Assembly (NCBI GenBank): GCA_019973155.2
Contig: BPQB01000033.1
Location: forward strand, 1 to 64,000
Direction: 5' to 3'
DNA: 64,000 bases
Origin: Phanerochaete sordida
Taxonomy: Eukaryota; Basidiomycota; Agaricomycetes; Polyporales; Phanerochaetaceae
Under the pieces are notes generated by a model. That model was given only the letters and a program-made list of their open reading frames with translations. It had not been told where the DNA came from and searched no databases. Positions 1 to 12,094 of the stretch are shown in pieces; position 1 is the first letter of the stretch, and every line of letters starts with the position of its first letter. A program made the position numbers and the translations under genes.

Positions 1-1262
1 GGCAACGAGATATCCCAACTGTACGCAACATGTTGACTTCTGAGACTAATGCGACTTTCCCTCAATCTATCCCTTCGATGACGCGACAGCGGATATTGTC
101 ACCATACGATCCTACCTCACAAGCATCATCTACGCCCGCGCCCGCTGCTGTTCGTTCTATGCTTCTGTGCGATGTGAAAGCTCTTCCAGAGACCAACACC
201 GCCGGCAGCATTTCTCAGCGACATTTGCACCTTACCGCGTCCGGCACAGGATAACCGAAAGAGCAGAATACGACGTGGACGCTGGGTCCCGCTATAAGGT
301 GCAATCGAGCCTAGTGTTCTTGTCACCCGCTATACCTGACCGTTGGCTTATAGTCGTTGTGCCCTTGAACATGCCCCTTGCCTTCTCCACGATATCTAGG
401 GCGTAGTCATGCGACCAAGCGAAGCTACATACCGCTGTGGTCGGCGGCAGGCACGAAAGCTGCGCGTGTCCGACCTGATTCCTTGCCCCGGAACCTGTGA
501 GGGCGCTCGACAGACCCGTGGTCAACATTCAGACCAGCACTGTACCAGAGAAGTAAGGGTCATCAGCGATAGGACATGACATTTACCCACCATCTTTGCC
601 CCATAGCCCATGTGCCTTCCAAACGATGAATTGTGCCGGGCGCTGCACCAGGACGGAGGCTATGCACGGCCCGGTAGTGCTCTGAGGGCGCAGACGGATG
701 TCAGGGTGAAACACCGCCGTTCGTACCGCTCTGACCTATCGTTCCGTCGTGCCCTTCATACCTGCTTCATACCTGGCATGATCTACCCATGCTTATGAAG
801 TCGGCACCGCAGATCCGACCGAGCTCTGCTCCCGGCTCGCTGGACCAACAAATGAAGATGGCGCAGATCGATCGATCTCGAGCAGTCCGTAAACCAGGAT
901 ATTGCCCTCTGTCTGCCCATGGGCACTGCGACTCCGGCATTGTTAGGAATTTGGGGCTCTCGATGCGCCACAGGAGACTCAGGCTCGTGATACTCGAACA
1001 CCACAACACAGCTACGGGTGGGTAGACGAACCCGCGGCTCGGGGTACTCTGCGCATCTATGATATGTTGCGCAGCTCCAAAACCTCTCCGCGTTTATGGA
1101 CGGTTCTTCAAGCGTCATCGCCCTCTAGTCGCCTGTCCCTGGCGCAGGCCCATGCGTCCATAAAGCTGTTCGCTGGCCTTCGAGATCCATCCCTGATATC
1201 ATCGCTTCACGCCACGCTCCCTGTCAGGCCACGATTATAAGTGAATTATTCACTCCAATTCG
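1..1262. other. Left edge, no supportable gene
   Basis: Only short open frames occur on both strands here, and none shows a domain, a conserved motif or a consistent exon chain. The last part is presumably the promoter side of the DUF6533 gene that starts at 1263. Confidence 0.5.
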
Positions 1263-2926
1263 ATGCAACTTAACGAGCTGTGGGACAACTGTCTGACGAA
1301 CGTGAGTGGTTATCGCCACTACAGGTCTCTTGAACTGATCCAATACGCGACACAGTACGTCTATGGTCAGTACCTGCGTCCAACACTACAGCCGAAATAA
1401 ATCTCTCACAGAGCCGCTGCAGTCATCAGCTGTACTGCTATGGTCAGTTATACCCCGCTGCGTTCGTTCATGACATGATTACTGACAGTGAGTGAACAGA
1501 CTTACGACTTCTTGCTGACAGTCGACAGAGAAGTCATGCTAGTCTGGCTGTCGCCATGGTCAGCAGTCAAAGTTCTCTTCCTCGTCAATCGATACACCCC
1601 GTTCCTCAGCGCTGCTATCCTGCTCTACCGTACGTCGTTTGATACGTCCTGCCACCACGTATGCTAAATAACTCGCTCGCTATCCTACTCTAGCTATGAT
1701 CGCGCCAGCTATTAGTGAAAAGGAGTGTCTCTTTGTCCAGGACAGCACGGCATGTACGTTGGGGACCTCTTGGACGAGTACGCAGACTGACTTCGACGTT
1801 TGCATAGGGCTCAAGACAGTGGGTATGCTGGTCGCGGAAGGTGAGCCTGGGCCGCTGAAGTATCCCGTGTCGCGCTGACTACGACTTAGTGATCCTCGTG
1901 ATCCGTACGTGGGCGGTCTACGAAAGACAAGGCAGCGTAGGCATCGGCTTGACCGCCTGGACGACCGTGATTTGGGTTGGGTGTATGACCAGCGTCGGCA
2001 TCTTTCTGCGGTCGCTGCTATGTGAGTTTGTTCACATCTTCTCCCGCCCGGGTTGAGATAATTTGTGTAGACGAACCCGTCGCTGCTGGGTCAGTAGGTG
2101 CCCTTGAACAGGGCTGCCATGTGGTTCCAGGGAACAACATCGTATTCGTGTCCTGGATACTATTCATGGTGTTCGAGGCTGGTAAATATCTTACATTTAT
2201 TAAAACATGTCTTTCATATATTGACGACGCTGGTTCGCGATTAAACTCCATTCTAGTCATATGTAGCCTCATGGTCTATAAATCTGCGACAGCGTGTACG
2301 AGGTCCTGTCGTGCCTCCCGAGACTGCTTACTGACGCAGCCTCCTTAAGATCGCGCCGATAGGAGCACAGCAATGTTCAAGGCCGTTTTTAGGGATGGTA
2401 CGATCATTACCTTCCTTATGATGCTGTCGCTAAATGCGACGGGCCGGCCGGGCTGCACAGGTACAATGTTCTACGTCTATCTTCTTGCTCTGTCCATCGC
2501 GAACGTCGCCACGATATTCTCTGCACCTGTACGTCGTCACATATACATTATTCTGCGTGTATCTGACGTCGGCTGGCCGTCTCCAGGCAGACCTCGCATT
2601 CGTGCTGTCTATGTCAGTGACCAATGTCATACCAGACCCTGCATCTTCTGACGCGAGCATGCAGGCCTTCGCGTATGATACATTCTGTCCTGACGACGCG
2701 GATGATCCTAACCCTGCGCGAAATCGCGTCCAGCAAAACGCATCTGGGCTGGAGTACCTTCTCGGCGCAGGTTAGAGACGCCATCACAGGAAGTGGCGAG
2801 CTCGAGTTCGCGCCATGTCTCGCCGATGATGGCACAGTCGACACAGATCCTGACGCAGAGGCTACTCTGGAGGAAAATGTCGCACACCAGCGGACTGGAA
2901 GATGTACATCGGGGTACGTAGCTTAA
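1263..2926 (+). CDS. DUF6533-type multi-pass membrane protein, copy 1
   Basis: This looks like a basidiomycete DUF6533 integral membrane protein, a family of unknown function with about seven membrane segments. The start at 1263 gives a first exon of 13 codons (MQLNELWDNCLTN) ending at a GTGAGT donor, matching the first exon of the paralogue at 5492. The diagnostic region reads TYDFLLTVDREVMLVW, then SPWSAVKVLFLVNRY. Later exons carry VILVIRTWAVYERQ, a Cys-containing loop, MFYVYLLALSIANV and the terminal signature HSVLTTRMILTLREI with GWSTFSAQVRD. At least nine short exons are needed, with introns of about 50-70 bases. The C-terminal 60 residues are polar and probably cytoplasmic. Individual exon joins are by eye; a broken exon cannot be excluded near 2290-2620. 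Confidence 0.75.
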
Positions 2927-3250
2927 TCGAGTTGATAATGAATGTACCTTTGCAACCGATTATTGGCGCATTAGGGCGACGCTATCTGGCTGAACACCTT
3001 CCGTCTGATCTAGACGAGATTTCATGACGCGCCGGGGGCCTGCCACACAGATTCGAGTCATGATGGAACGCTGCTCGGCCTTACAATGATATAGCCGAAA
3101 GCAGCCAGCTTCAGAATACGATTGTCTGCCTTGGTCGCCGTCTGCCCGGGATTGATTGCGCGACGAACTCTGAACACACCAGATCATGTGGATATACGTA
3201 TATTGTTGGTGAAGATTAGCTTTGAGAAGGTACATAGATGGGACGATCCT
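2927..3250. other. Convergent intergenic spacer
   Basis: The 324 bases lie between the 3' ends of the first DUF6533 gene (plus) and the BTB gene (minus). I see no coding signal or repeat here. Confidence 0.5.
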
Positions 3251-4400
3251 TTAGAGGTACACGGGTAAGACCAGAGATACAGTGATCACCGCCGAGATGA
3301 AAACACGCACCAATGAGAAAGCGGCAGGAAGCGAACCCCACACCCGCTCGATCGCACGTCGACAGTCCGTGCGGAAATCATTCGAGCATAGTGCACAGAA
3401 CTTGACGTTATTCTTGTCTTCTTCGTATATTTCGAGGATCGCTTGGATCGGATCGGCACGTCTCATCGCCTCGAAGTTGGTGATACTGTCGCCAAATTTG
3501 CCTTCCCACTTCTTCTTTGCGCTTGCCATCTCCCGACGACACACTGAACTCTCCCTCGGGTCCCCTTCGTACCAGTCGTAGTCTGAAAACAGCGTCTCGC
3601 ACCACTCCTGGAGGTTCGGAGGGTCGTATACCGCTGCCGAAAATGCGAAGCGGCGTTCGAGGCGGCGCTTGCCCTGATAGTAGCGCAGCAGCTCCTCTGG
3701 ACGAAGGAGGTTCCAGCGTATCAGGTTCGTGGATCCAGTTGTGATATCGTGCATCGCCAATTCGTAGTATGCCGAGGGGAGCACTTCCGGAATATTGAAA
3801 TCTGTTGCAAGCCGTATCGCGGAAGCGGGTTCTCGCGGAGACTGTGCTGCTTCGCTATAGAATAGCTCCGAAGGGGGCTTTCTGGTCTTCGCCTCAATGA
3901 ACTCCACAAGTGTCGTTGGCCACTGTGCCTTCAGACAGTTGGTTAACGCGGTACAGACTGAGTCAACCTGATATTTGTTGGCGATAGCCATCAGAGCGTA
4001 TGCTTCCGCGGCCCAGGTACGCCCCGCTGCGTTGAGAACTGAGGACCTGGGCATTCGCGTGAAATCAACATTTATGCGGATGGATATGAAAGGTAATGAC
4101 TCGCTCTAGCGTATACAAGTACTCCAGTAGAGCTCCTACGTCCTTGGCATTGTCCGGGAGATGCACGATGGGTACCCCATCGTACTTCTGTGCAGCAGCG
4201 TCTTCTACAGGCAGACTGAGCATCCCAGAGAACACAGGAGAGTGCTCTGCAATGACGACGGCGTGTACCCGGAAGATATGAGTTACGTCCTCGCTAATCG
4301 CTGAAATGACCAGATCGCCGGTGGCTTTGTAGAGCCTTGGATGGCGCCGTTCCTCTCTCGCTACCTCTGCCATCGCGGATAGCGCACTAGAACGACGCAT
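3251..4400 (-). CDS. BTB/POZ domain protein
   Basis: The N-terminal half is a BTB/POZ fold of the kind expanded in Agaricomycetes: GDLVISAISEDVTHIFRVHA, then VIAEHSPVFSGMLSLP and DAKDVGALLEYLY-like helices (residues about 25-105). These domains mediate dimerisation and often recruit Cullin-3; the specific partner is unknown. After one intron (best read as about 4123 down to 4055) the second exon continues with TWAAEAYALMAIANKYQVDS, the helical BACK-like continuation. It contains a Cys pair (KFCALCSNDFRTDC) and ends in a hydrophobic stretch (VFISAVITVSLVLPVYL) that could be a membrane tail. The protein is about 360 residues. It sits inverted between the two DUF6533 paralogues. The BTB call is firm, the intron edges less so. 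Confidence 0.8.
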
Positions 4401-5491
4401 GTTAGGACGTTCTTTTCACGTCGTATGGCCAAGAGGGCTCTTGCCTCTGTAGCCTATTTGTGAAGTTGTTGGAAGAGAAGGTATCGAATTTTAGGGGCCC
4501 GCGGTCCTTAGAGTCCGCCAGTCGGCGCAGGCAATCTCGAGATCCATCGCAGATTACAGACAGACTCCGATCGGAGTCCGAAACAGTCCACTACCGCAGT
4601 CTACAGGTCTACCGCTGCGTAGCCACCACATGCAGGCCTTGTGCAGGCCCAACAACAACTGCAGTAAATTAGGATTTGGTATTCCAGCCGCAGCACGGCA
4701 GTGTCAAAACTTAGGAAGCAATTATGGCGCATCAAACCGACATTTGGGCGGGACCTGCTGAGACTCTCGAGGTCGTATTGCGCGTCGAGGCAGCGACTTA
4801 CGCAGCGGCTTGGAACGTCCATGTACGGTCAGTGCTAAAGGATATTGGGAGTATAACGTCACCTACTGACGCTCGACACCTTCTATTTCTCAGAGATTGC
4901 GCCCATACACCTCTATGCAGTCGGTGCTCAATGGCACGAGGGACGCGGTATGACCCCTCACGAAGGCATCGTAGATTTCTGCAGTGCTCGGAGACTGGAG
5001 GGAGGCTAAGCTCAAGCTCCTTGTCGGATACGCTGAGTAACACGTCCCATGCGGTGCGTCTGCTCCCGACCCGTCTCCTTCCTATCCAAGTGACGGAGAT
5101 CCGCCACTGAGTACAGCATATTTATTTCGAGGTCGGTATCTCGCTTGCAAGGCTCATTTGCTCCAAGAAGATCTTGATGCCGCTCTCAATTACACTTCCT
5201 TGTCGACTCTCATTGTCCCGCGATGCAAGGAGATATGCGATGCAAACTCGGGCTTGAATGATTCATGCTACCTTTCTTTATTGCACGAACTATATCAATA
5301 CTTCCATGACGGCCGTCCACATCGGAGGTTCACTATCGCTTCGAAAGCGCCTCAGCTGCCGTATCGATGGGTGTCTCTGCCACGGAGCCTTATATGACAC
5401 TCACACTCTAGATAGATTAAGGGCTCGAGAATCGTGTGCCCTACACTCCCTGCGGTTCCCGCTGCCTCCCTCCGCCTCGTAGCCTCCACTC
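4401..5491. other. Gene-free spacer upstream of the second DUF6533 gene
   Basis: About 1.1 kb lies between the start of the BTB gene and the start of the second DUF6533 gene. The longest open frame (128 codons on plus from 4724) has no recognisable domain and no splice partners. I see no repeat or RNA gene. Confidence 0.45.
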
Positions 5492-7148
5492 ATGGATAAC
5501 TCACCGGACAACCAGCTGAGAGACAACCGCCTCTCCAATGTGAGTAGACTCCTTTTGTTCTCCGGGAACGTAGTGCTGACTTGGGCCTGTGTGCAGTACT
5601 TTGACAGTACGCACCGTTATCCATGCCCAGCTATGGATATAGCCTAGGACACTTATGCCTACTCAGTGATTAGCTGCACGCTTGCTGTGCGTTCTCCCTC
5701 TTTTGGCCAGCGATGTGATACTCATAACAGGCCACAGGTCTATGATCTGATCCTTACATTTGATCGTGAGGTCGCCTTGGTCTGGCAATCGCCCTGGTCG
5801 ATCATCAAGGCTCTCTTCCTTCTCACACGATACAGCACCTTCATTGACATCATCATAGTAATCTGGCGTGAGCGCATCCCGCACATTTACATGATACAGT
5901 TTAATCGCCTTGTACGCAGAGTTTCTTCGGCCGCATATCAGCGAGAAGGAATGTCAGTTTGTGTACGAAAGCACTGGCTGTATGTCTCATTTCACTTATG
6001 GCAATACATGTCTTTAACGCGCTCAAGGGCTGCTCCTGTCAGGAATATTCATCGCGGAAGGTAAGACCTCAATCGCTACTTCATAGAGTTTGAGATGTGA
6101 CTCAGAACAACTGCAGTTATCCTCATGATACGCACTTGGGCCGTGTACCAGCAGCGACGTGCGATAGCAATCGGTCTGGCTATTTGGACAATCGTGACAT
6201 GGGTACCCAACATGGCGAGCCTTGGCATTTTCCTGAAATCTTTGCGATGTAAGAGATCTCATGCTATACTTACACCTCTTCTCACGGCCATCTCGCAGAC
6301 GGCCCTGTCCCGCAAGCGGAGCGGGATGTACCTGGCTCGGGGTGCTTTGTTGTATCCGACAGTCCGATTGTCTTCGTATGTTGGGCACTGCTAATGATCT
6401 TCGAAGCTGGTGAGTACAGCTGCTAACATCTCCGACGAACCGTTCTGACAGTCTGGGCAGGAATTCTCGGGATGATGATATACAAAGGCACCAAAAGCTG
6501 TATGTATACCACGCTATCCGAATTTATCACCGGTGGTACATATATCAGTTCTTTCAGACAGAATCGGTAGGGATTCCTCATCCGTGATATTCAAGACTGT
6601 GTTCAGGGACGGTACGTACGCAGATGTACGCTCACTCCTGGAATCCTGATATGCCCTACTCCAGGGACTGTGTTCTACTTATATCTATTCGTCTTGTCGA
6701 CAGCGAACGTGATAGTTATTGTGACCGCGCCGGTAAGGCTGTGTCATCATCTTCGTATGGATGTTTCGCCGACTAGTAAATCTAGGCCGACCTCGCAAAT
6801 CTTCTCTCATTGTAAGTGATCGGTGTCACTTCTTCTCCATATCACAAGCAAGCTTGACGTGTCGCTCTCATCAGGCCTGAGCGCATGATTCATGCCATCC
6901 TCACCGCGAGGATTATCCTCAATCTACGTGAAATAGGGTCGAAAGACCGCTCTGGTTGGAACACGCTCTCAGCCAGAGTTAGCGATACAGGCTCCACCGC
7001 TATCGGCGGCGTGGAATTTGCGCCTGACACCACGGATGGTAGTGATACTTTTGCGGATCGCCCTGCCATCAGCGACGGGACCATCGCAGTAGACGAAGAA
7101 CTCGGGGCTCCGTACACAGTAGCGGAAATTCCGAGAGATGAGGTCTGA
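5492..7148 (+). CDS. DUF6533-type multi-pass membrane protein, copy 2
   Basis: This is a tandem paralogue of the gene at 1263 with the same exon plan. The first exon MDNSPDNQLRDNRLSN (5492-5539) ends at a GTGAGT donor in the same phase. The core reads VYDLILTFDREVALVW, SPWSIIKALFLLTRYSTF and DIIIVIW. Next come VILMIRTWAVYQQRRAIAIG, a VFYLYLFVLSTANVIV-like segment and the end signature MIHAILTARIILNLREIGS with SGWNTLSARVSD. The product should be an integral membrane protein of unknown role. Its last exon aligns residue for residue with copy 1 over the H...W interval. It may be a functional duplicate; I saw no stop inside the conserved blocks. Confidence 0.75.
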
Positions 7149-7258
7149 TATTCGAGACTACCATGTACACGCCCTTGCCTTCTTTACTACCGTTCTCGAA
7201 CTTAGAACCAGAAATTCACCGACCAGACATGCACTGTACACCGCATCCACGCTCGTGA

Positions 7259-7981
7259 TTAGACCGCAACGGGGTTCTCCTTGTCATCGAGCGCGAGAAC
7301 GAGGCGCAAGTACGCATGATCGTTGTACGCATCCGCCTGCGCATCCTCATCCCCCGACTCTTTCACCCGCGCGTCTTCGTGCGCGATGCGCGCGGCGACC
7401 GCCGCCGCGACGGACGCCTTCTCCTTCGTCCATCCTCCGCCACGCCAGACGACCTTGTCGAGCGGAACGTCCCCGTCCTCGAGCCCGTGCGCGATCTCGG
7501 CGATGTACGCGTAGTCGTTGGCGTCCCAGCCGTCGACGGGCGTGCCCGCGTGGACGACCGCGACGAGCGCGCCGTACACGAAGCGCGTCGCGCGGTCGGC
7601 GTGCGTGGACTGCGCCTTGAGCGGGCGCGGCGCCGGCGCGGGCTCGTCCGCCCTGAGCGAGAGGCGGTCGTAGCGCACGGCGAGCGGGTTGAGCTGCGTG
7701 AGGTAGCTGACGTACGTCGCCATCGGCATCTGGGCGGCGGGCTCGATGGACCAGTGGTTCCCAAGGTCGTTGCGGGCCTGCAGGCCCGGCGGCAGCACCG
7801 TGGTGTCCAGCAGGACCCACGTCTTGTTGTTGTCCCAGCAGGCGTTCTTGACGGAGAACGTCGAGATGCCGCCTGTGCCTGCGGGCCCCGTCAGCTCGTG
7901 AAGGTGGGAGAAGGAACGAGGTGCGCCCACCAGGGTGGACATTGCCATCGCCATCAGTTTGGATGTCGTTGGGGCGGACAT
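7259..7981 (-). CDS. Hypothetical protein, about 240 residues
   Basis: A GC-rich single exon encodes a protein I do not recognise. I chose the start at 7981 (MSAPTTSKLMAMAMSTLVGA) rather than the upstream in-frame ATG at 8056, because strong coding bias begins near here. An upstream exon in another frame (MSHPHPRLYRGGNLSSP, about 8034 downwards) is also possible. Recognisable stretches are CWDNNKTWVLLDTTVLPPGL, NHWSIEPAAQMPMATYVSYL and GWDANDYAYIAEIAHGLEDG, followed by an alanine-rich helix and an acidic tail ending DDKENPVAV. There is no clear signal peptide or membrane span. It is convergent with the second DUF6533 gene, with a gap of 110 bases. Confidence 0.55.
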   Translation of the reverse strand: MSAPTTSKLMAMAMSTLVGAPRSFSHLHELTGPAGTGGISTFSVKNACWDNNKTWVLLDTTVLPPGLQARNDLGNHWSIEPAAQMPMATYVSYLTQLNPLAVRYDRLSLRADEPAPAPRPLKAQSTHADRATRFVYGALVAVVHAGTPVDGWDANDYAYIAEIAHGLEDGDVPLDKVVWRGGGWTKEKASVAAAVAARIAHEDARVKESGDEDAQADAYNDHAYLRLVLALDDKENPVAV

Positions 7982-9950
7982 TATCGAACTTAGGCGAACT
8001 GAGGTTTCCGCCACGGTAGAGTCTGGGGTGGGGATGAGACATCGTGCAGGTGTCAAACAAAGGTGAGTAGGACGCGTTCAGATCCTGATGAGGAGCACTA
8101 GCTGTAAGCGTACTTATACCTTGCACGTCCCGTCGTCGACTACCGCGGGACGATTCTGAGGCGGGGCAATGTATTATGGCGGTGTTGCTAGCTGACTGTG
8201 TGGCGTGCCTGTGGAGGTGGGCCATTCAATTCTTATCGCGACGTCGTAACAAGGCTCACCATTGTTGTGGACCCACTGTGATCCTGATCTCGTACAACAA
8301 CTACTGACAGATCGTCACAGGAGGCAGGGTGACTTGGCGCGATCCAGAACTCCCGTAGACCAATAGGTGCTCCTACGAGCGCGACGTCAACGATCTCCGA
8401 CAGGGCGAGTGCGTCAGCCATTGACAGTGGGCGGGATTCAAACGCTCGAGGAAAGCTGGTCATTGGACACCAGGCGAGAGACAACGTCGACAGAGTTGAG
8501 GATAGCCCAGTCGGTGGTTTGAACTCGCCGACCAGGAACGTCGTCTACTACTGCCACCGCCATATTGACAGATCTGGAAATGTTCGCTGGCCCCCGTGAC
8601 GAAAGATTTGCGTGATTACTGCTGATACAAAGCTTCAGGGGACCCTTCCGTAGCCGACTCCTGCTGCAGTCTGTGAGTTGAGCTAAGCGCGGGAAGATGA
8701 TAAAGTAGCAACACACCTTTTAGACATGTATGCATGCCACGGACTGCGTGACAGGCGGAGTCCCACGAGCCTTCGTAGATCCAAGCTTGGACTCTGCCTG
8801 TGACGCGAGCATCTCTGATCGCTGAACGGTTAGGAACAAGCGTTACAGAACATCCATCGTCAAACCCATGCCCTCCAAAGAGCAAGAACTCCCTTCGTCG
8901 TAATCACCGCTGCCAGATGGGTTTGTACAGTCGTCTTCCTTCTCTCATGTAAGTCAGATGCTGGTTGGGCACTTGAGGGGGAAATATCACGCACAACAGT
9001 GAACAGCCGCTCCACCAACAGCACGACTGGCGCACCAACAGTGTTCACCGATGGTCCAGGAAGCGGTCCTGCGAGCGCCACCTGCATGAACACCGTCGTT
9101 CTAAGCCGATGAGTGACTTCGCATGGTGAACAGCAAGTCATATCGATATTTGGTGAATCCCACTAGCGAAGAAGAGCAGGATGGAATCTACGCTATGAGT
9201 GGGCCGCCAGTATTGACGGAAAGCATTCAGCACGAGCATCCGTGCTTGAGGCCTGAGGTTTGGGCGACGGATTAGTCGGGACAAAAGCTGGGACTCGAGT
9301 GAAGGAGCAGGTAGCACATTCGGGGTAGCCGCTTGGGGTCTGGGTGCCGCATGCAGTCTTGCGTTGAGAGCTCGCCGCTCAAGCTCAACGAGTTCGGTGA
9401 ATAGCGCCTTAACCTCCGAGATCGCTGCTGAATCTCCCACAGAGCGGTGCCTTGAGTTATGCCTTGAGTTACTTCTGATCTAGACGAGCTGTGCAGCTCA
9501 AAGATACAAAGCTCAGTCATAGCTCAAGCGCAAGGATACCTTGCAAGTTGGAAGAGATAGATGGTCGACGTGGTTGTGGTCAAGGACGCTCTCCGCTCTT
9601 TTGAGTCGGAGCTCCGTGACTACGGCGCTTGCCGAGGCCTATGCCGAAGACCGAACATGTCCGCGAACGTCTTTCACTTTGGTGGGTGCAATGTTAGAAC
9701 CCTCCTCATGGGCCTGCTTTTGCAGGAGCATATTGCCATGGTGCTCTAGTGTATACTTTGACCGCTGATTCTACCCCTGACAGTAGTATTTGCTCCCATG
9801 CAGCGACGTGACAACCTTCGTCCTGTTCGAGTTGCACGACGCGGCGTCGTCTAGACCCACCGTTTGCCCCTTCTCCGGTACAAGGGGCGGAGGGGAGAGT
9901 AGAGGATACTCACAAGCCTCGGTAGCATACAACAAATCGACGGAAAGACT
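7982..9950. other. No supportable gene
   Basis: About 2 kb has only scattered short frames. A 100-codon minus frame at 9138-9440 has a helix-like stretch (SEVKALFTELVELERRALNA) but no start context, splice partners or family resemblance. I leave it uncalled. Confidence 0.4.
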
Positions 9951-11050
9951 TGCCGACTTTCTGGCTTCCCTTCCCCGTCTCATACCACTCGCAATATCAG
10001 CGGCCAACCGGGCTACGAGTCGCAGACATGACGGGGGTCTATGAACGACTTGGGACCGAGGTGCTGCCCAGATGCCTCTTGCATGGTATGTGGACGTGCG
10101 TCCTCCAAACTCGTGATCGATTCTCACAGTGCTGCAGTCCAAAAAGGCGCGACGGTTGAAGAGTACCCGTCGCGGATGCATTGTTGAGGAGTCAATGCTA
10201 GAGTATACTACGTCGCTGCATTCTGTTCAGCATGAGACGAGCTGCTGGAGGACCCTTTCCGTAAGTCACGGGCGCGGCATCTTCTCGTCAGTCCAGCACG
10301 ACATAGCTAACTCTATTCTCGAGCTTCCATGCAGCAGTGGACGTCTTCGAGGCCCTTCTTCTCCCGCTGCGTGTCTCTGAACCTTGTCACAACTTGAAAT
10401 GCTGATTGGACCTGAGTCGGGCACGCTAATGGTGTTCGCACCGTATGCCCTTCTTGCAGTTCTGCTCGTGCTAGCGCGTCTCGTTTAGCACTGCGTACGC
10501 TGCGTCACCGCGATGGCAGGGCTGCGAAGACAGCACACGAGACGTACTCGCTACTAAAGAGTGTGAAGTTGATTATGACGGCCTTACAGAAGGGTTACGG
10601 TAGGTCTTATAATCATTTGCAGCAATCCCACCGCTTATTTGCTCTAATAAGCATGCTTCCACGATGCTGGGCCTTTCACGTTCAACATAGACCACAGGAC
10701 CGGGTTCCATATTCACCAGGACCCTTTCAGGAAGCTGGCATGCGCCAGTGCATGCAATTCCAGTACGTTGCCATCGAAGGATTGCTATCTTGTCCGATCC
10801 ATGTACTACTTATTCGCGTCGTGAGCTATGCCCCGCAATCTGAGTTGCAGAATTTGAATCGTCAAACCTCGGCCAGCGACGTTCGGCCTATGGCTTTGAC
10901 AGACATGTCAACAGGTGCGGCTGTTTTACCTCGACGTACCCTCCTCAGTTTACTGAATAGCCCGATGACTGCCAGGATCACACTCGGACGAGGGCTATAA
11001 CGGTCCATGTATTGGAGGACCCTTGCCGGAAGCCACAAGCGAATTTGACT
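9951..11050 (+). pseudogene. Probable decayed DUF6533-like sequence (one or two relics)
   Basis: Short pieces resemble landmarks of the two DUF6533 genes at the left end but cannot be joined. Near 10034 the frame reads MTGVYERLGTEVLP, compared with TWAVYERQ. Near 10235-10265 it reads HETSCWRTLS. Near 10963-11040 it reads PMTARITLGRGL, a stop codon, then YWRTLAGSHK. Both WRTL blocks correspond to the W-[SN]-T-[FL]-[ST]-A block at the C-terminus of the intact copies, and TARI-L corresponds to TARIILNL. Stops and frame changes separate the pieces, so a functional product is unlikely. The resemblance is weak and by eye. Confidence 0.35.
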
Positions 11051-11280
11051 TTGACATTCTGAACAGCTTCATCGCATGGTATACAGCTCCCGGCCGCAGG
11101 TACTGTGAATTATTTCCGTTTTGAAAGCTTCGCTACTCACTGACTCCCAAGCTGAACCTAGCACTTGTCGCATGATGCTATCCTGTGTCTCGATGCCACA
11201 ATGTTGAGGCATGTGTGCCAACGAATATACCGCATGCATATCGGTCATGTACCGCCGCCGTATGCGCAGCTTGGTAGAGG

Positions 11281-11288
11281 TATAAAAG
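11281..11288 (+). promoter_or_regulatory. TATA box
   Basis: TATAAAAG lies 157-164 bases upstream of the ATG at 11445. This is compatible with a transcription start near 11310-11320 and a 5' leader of about 130 bases. Confidence 0.6.
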
Positions 11289-11444
11289 CCCTGGCTGCTT
11301 GTGTCTGCAGCCCAGCATCGAAACCCCGTTTCGAATTTGCCCCTCAGACAACAGAACTCTTCACAACTCACCGTAAGCAACACCCCCGCCGTACCGCAAA
11401 CTCCTACTCATGCCATCTCTGGCCTGTCCAGAAAGACCTGCACC

Positions 11445-11777
11445 ATGTCCACGACCATCGTCGGCACTGCCCAGAAGTCCGACTCCCTCACCTTCTACGC
11501 CGCGTTCATGCTCAACAAGGACACCCTGCGCGTCTACGTCGGCAACTCCGACACCGCCCTGCCCGACTTCCGCGTCAGCGACGCCAAGCTGACGTACACG
11601 TCGGAGTCGGACCTGATGGGGAACTTCGACCACGACATCAAGGTCGGGAACGACCTCGTCATCGAGATCAGCAGCGGCGCGACGATTCGCGGCAAGCTCA
11701 CGGGCTTCGGGGCCGCCTCGATGTCGGGCACTGGCCACTGGATCGACGTGCCGCTGGATCCCAAGTCTCCCGACTGA
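11445..11777 (+). CDS. Small hypothetical protein, 110 residues
   Basis: This is one uninterrupted exon with a good Kozak context (CACCATGTC) and strong third-position GC bias. The protein begins MSTTIVGTAQKSDSLTFYAA and looks like an all-beta soluble protein with alternating hydrophobic residues (TLRVYVGNSDTALPDFRV, LVIEISSGATIRGKL). It has no signal peptide, membrane span or cysteines, and I do not recognise a family. I prefer this ATG to in-frame upstream codons because coding bias starts here and a TATA box sits at an ordinary distance upstream. A highly expressed small cytosolic protein is plausible; the function is unknown. Confidence 0.6.
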   Translation: MSTTIVGTAQKSDSLTFYAAFMLNKDTLRVYVGNSDTALPDFRVSDAKLTYTSESDLMGNFDHDIKVGNDLVIEISSGATIRGKLTGFGAASMSGTGHWIDVPLDPKSPD

Positions 11778-12094
11778 GTGAGCCGCCTCCGCCGCTGGCG
11801 CAGCTACCGTACCACTAACACTGCCCAGTCTGGCTCGTGTCGCGCCAGATTCTTGATTGTGCCGAAAGGGGAGGGGCAGCGGTGTGGGGCTCGCACAGCC
11901 GAGGATCTGGTGCTACTCAGGCTTGTATTTGTACCATTGTCCCAATGAAGGCTGCAGTAGCCTGATATGCTATGATTTAAACGTTCGACGACGACACTGT
12001 GTGTAGGCATTGATCGCATGTGCTCCATAATGTCAGAAGTACAACCATTGGATCAGGGTTATGTGTTTTCATAATATTCAGTAGGCTAGCCGTA

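Noticed and set aside
7316..7993. Plus-strand 225-codon frame
   Set aside because: It is the antisense shadow of the minus gene at 7259-7981; the minus frame has the more natural residue composition.
9138..9440. 100-codon minus frame with a helix-like stretch
   Set aside because: No recognisable family, no good start context and no neighbouring exons.
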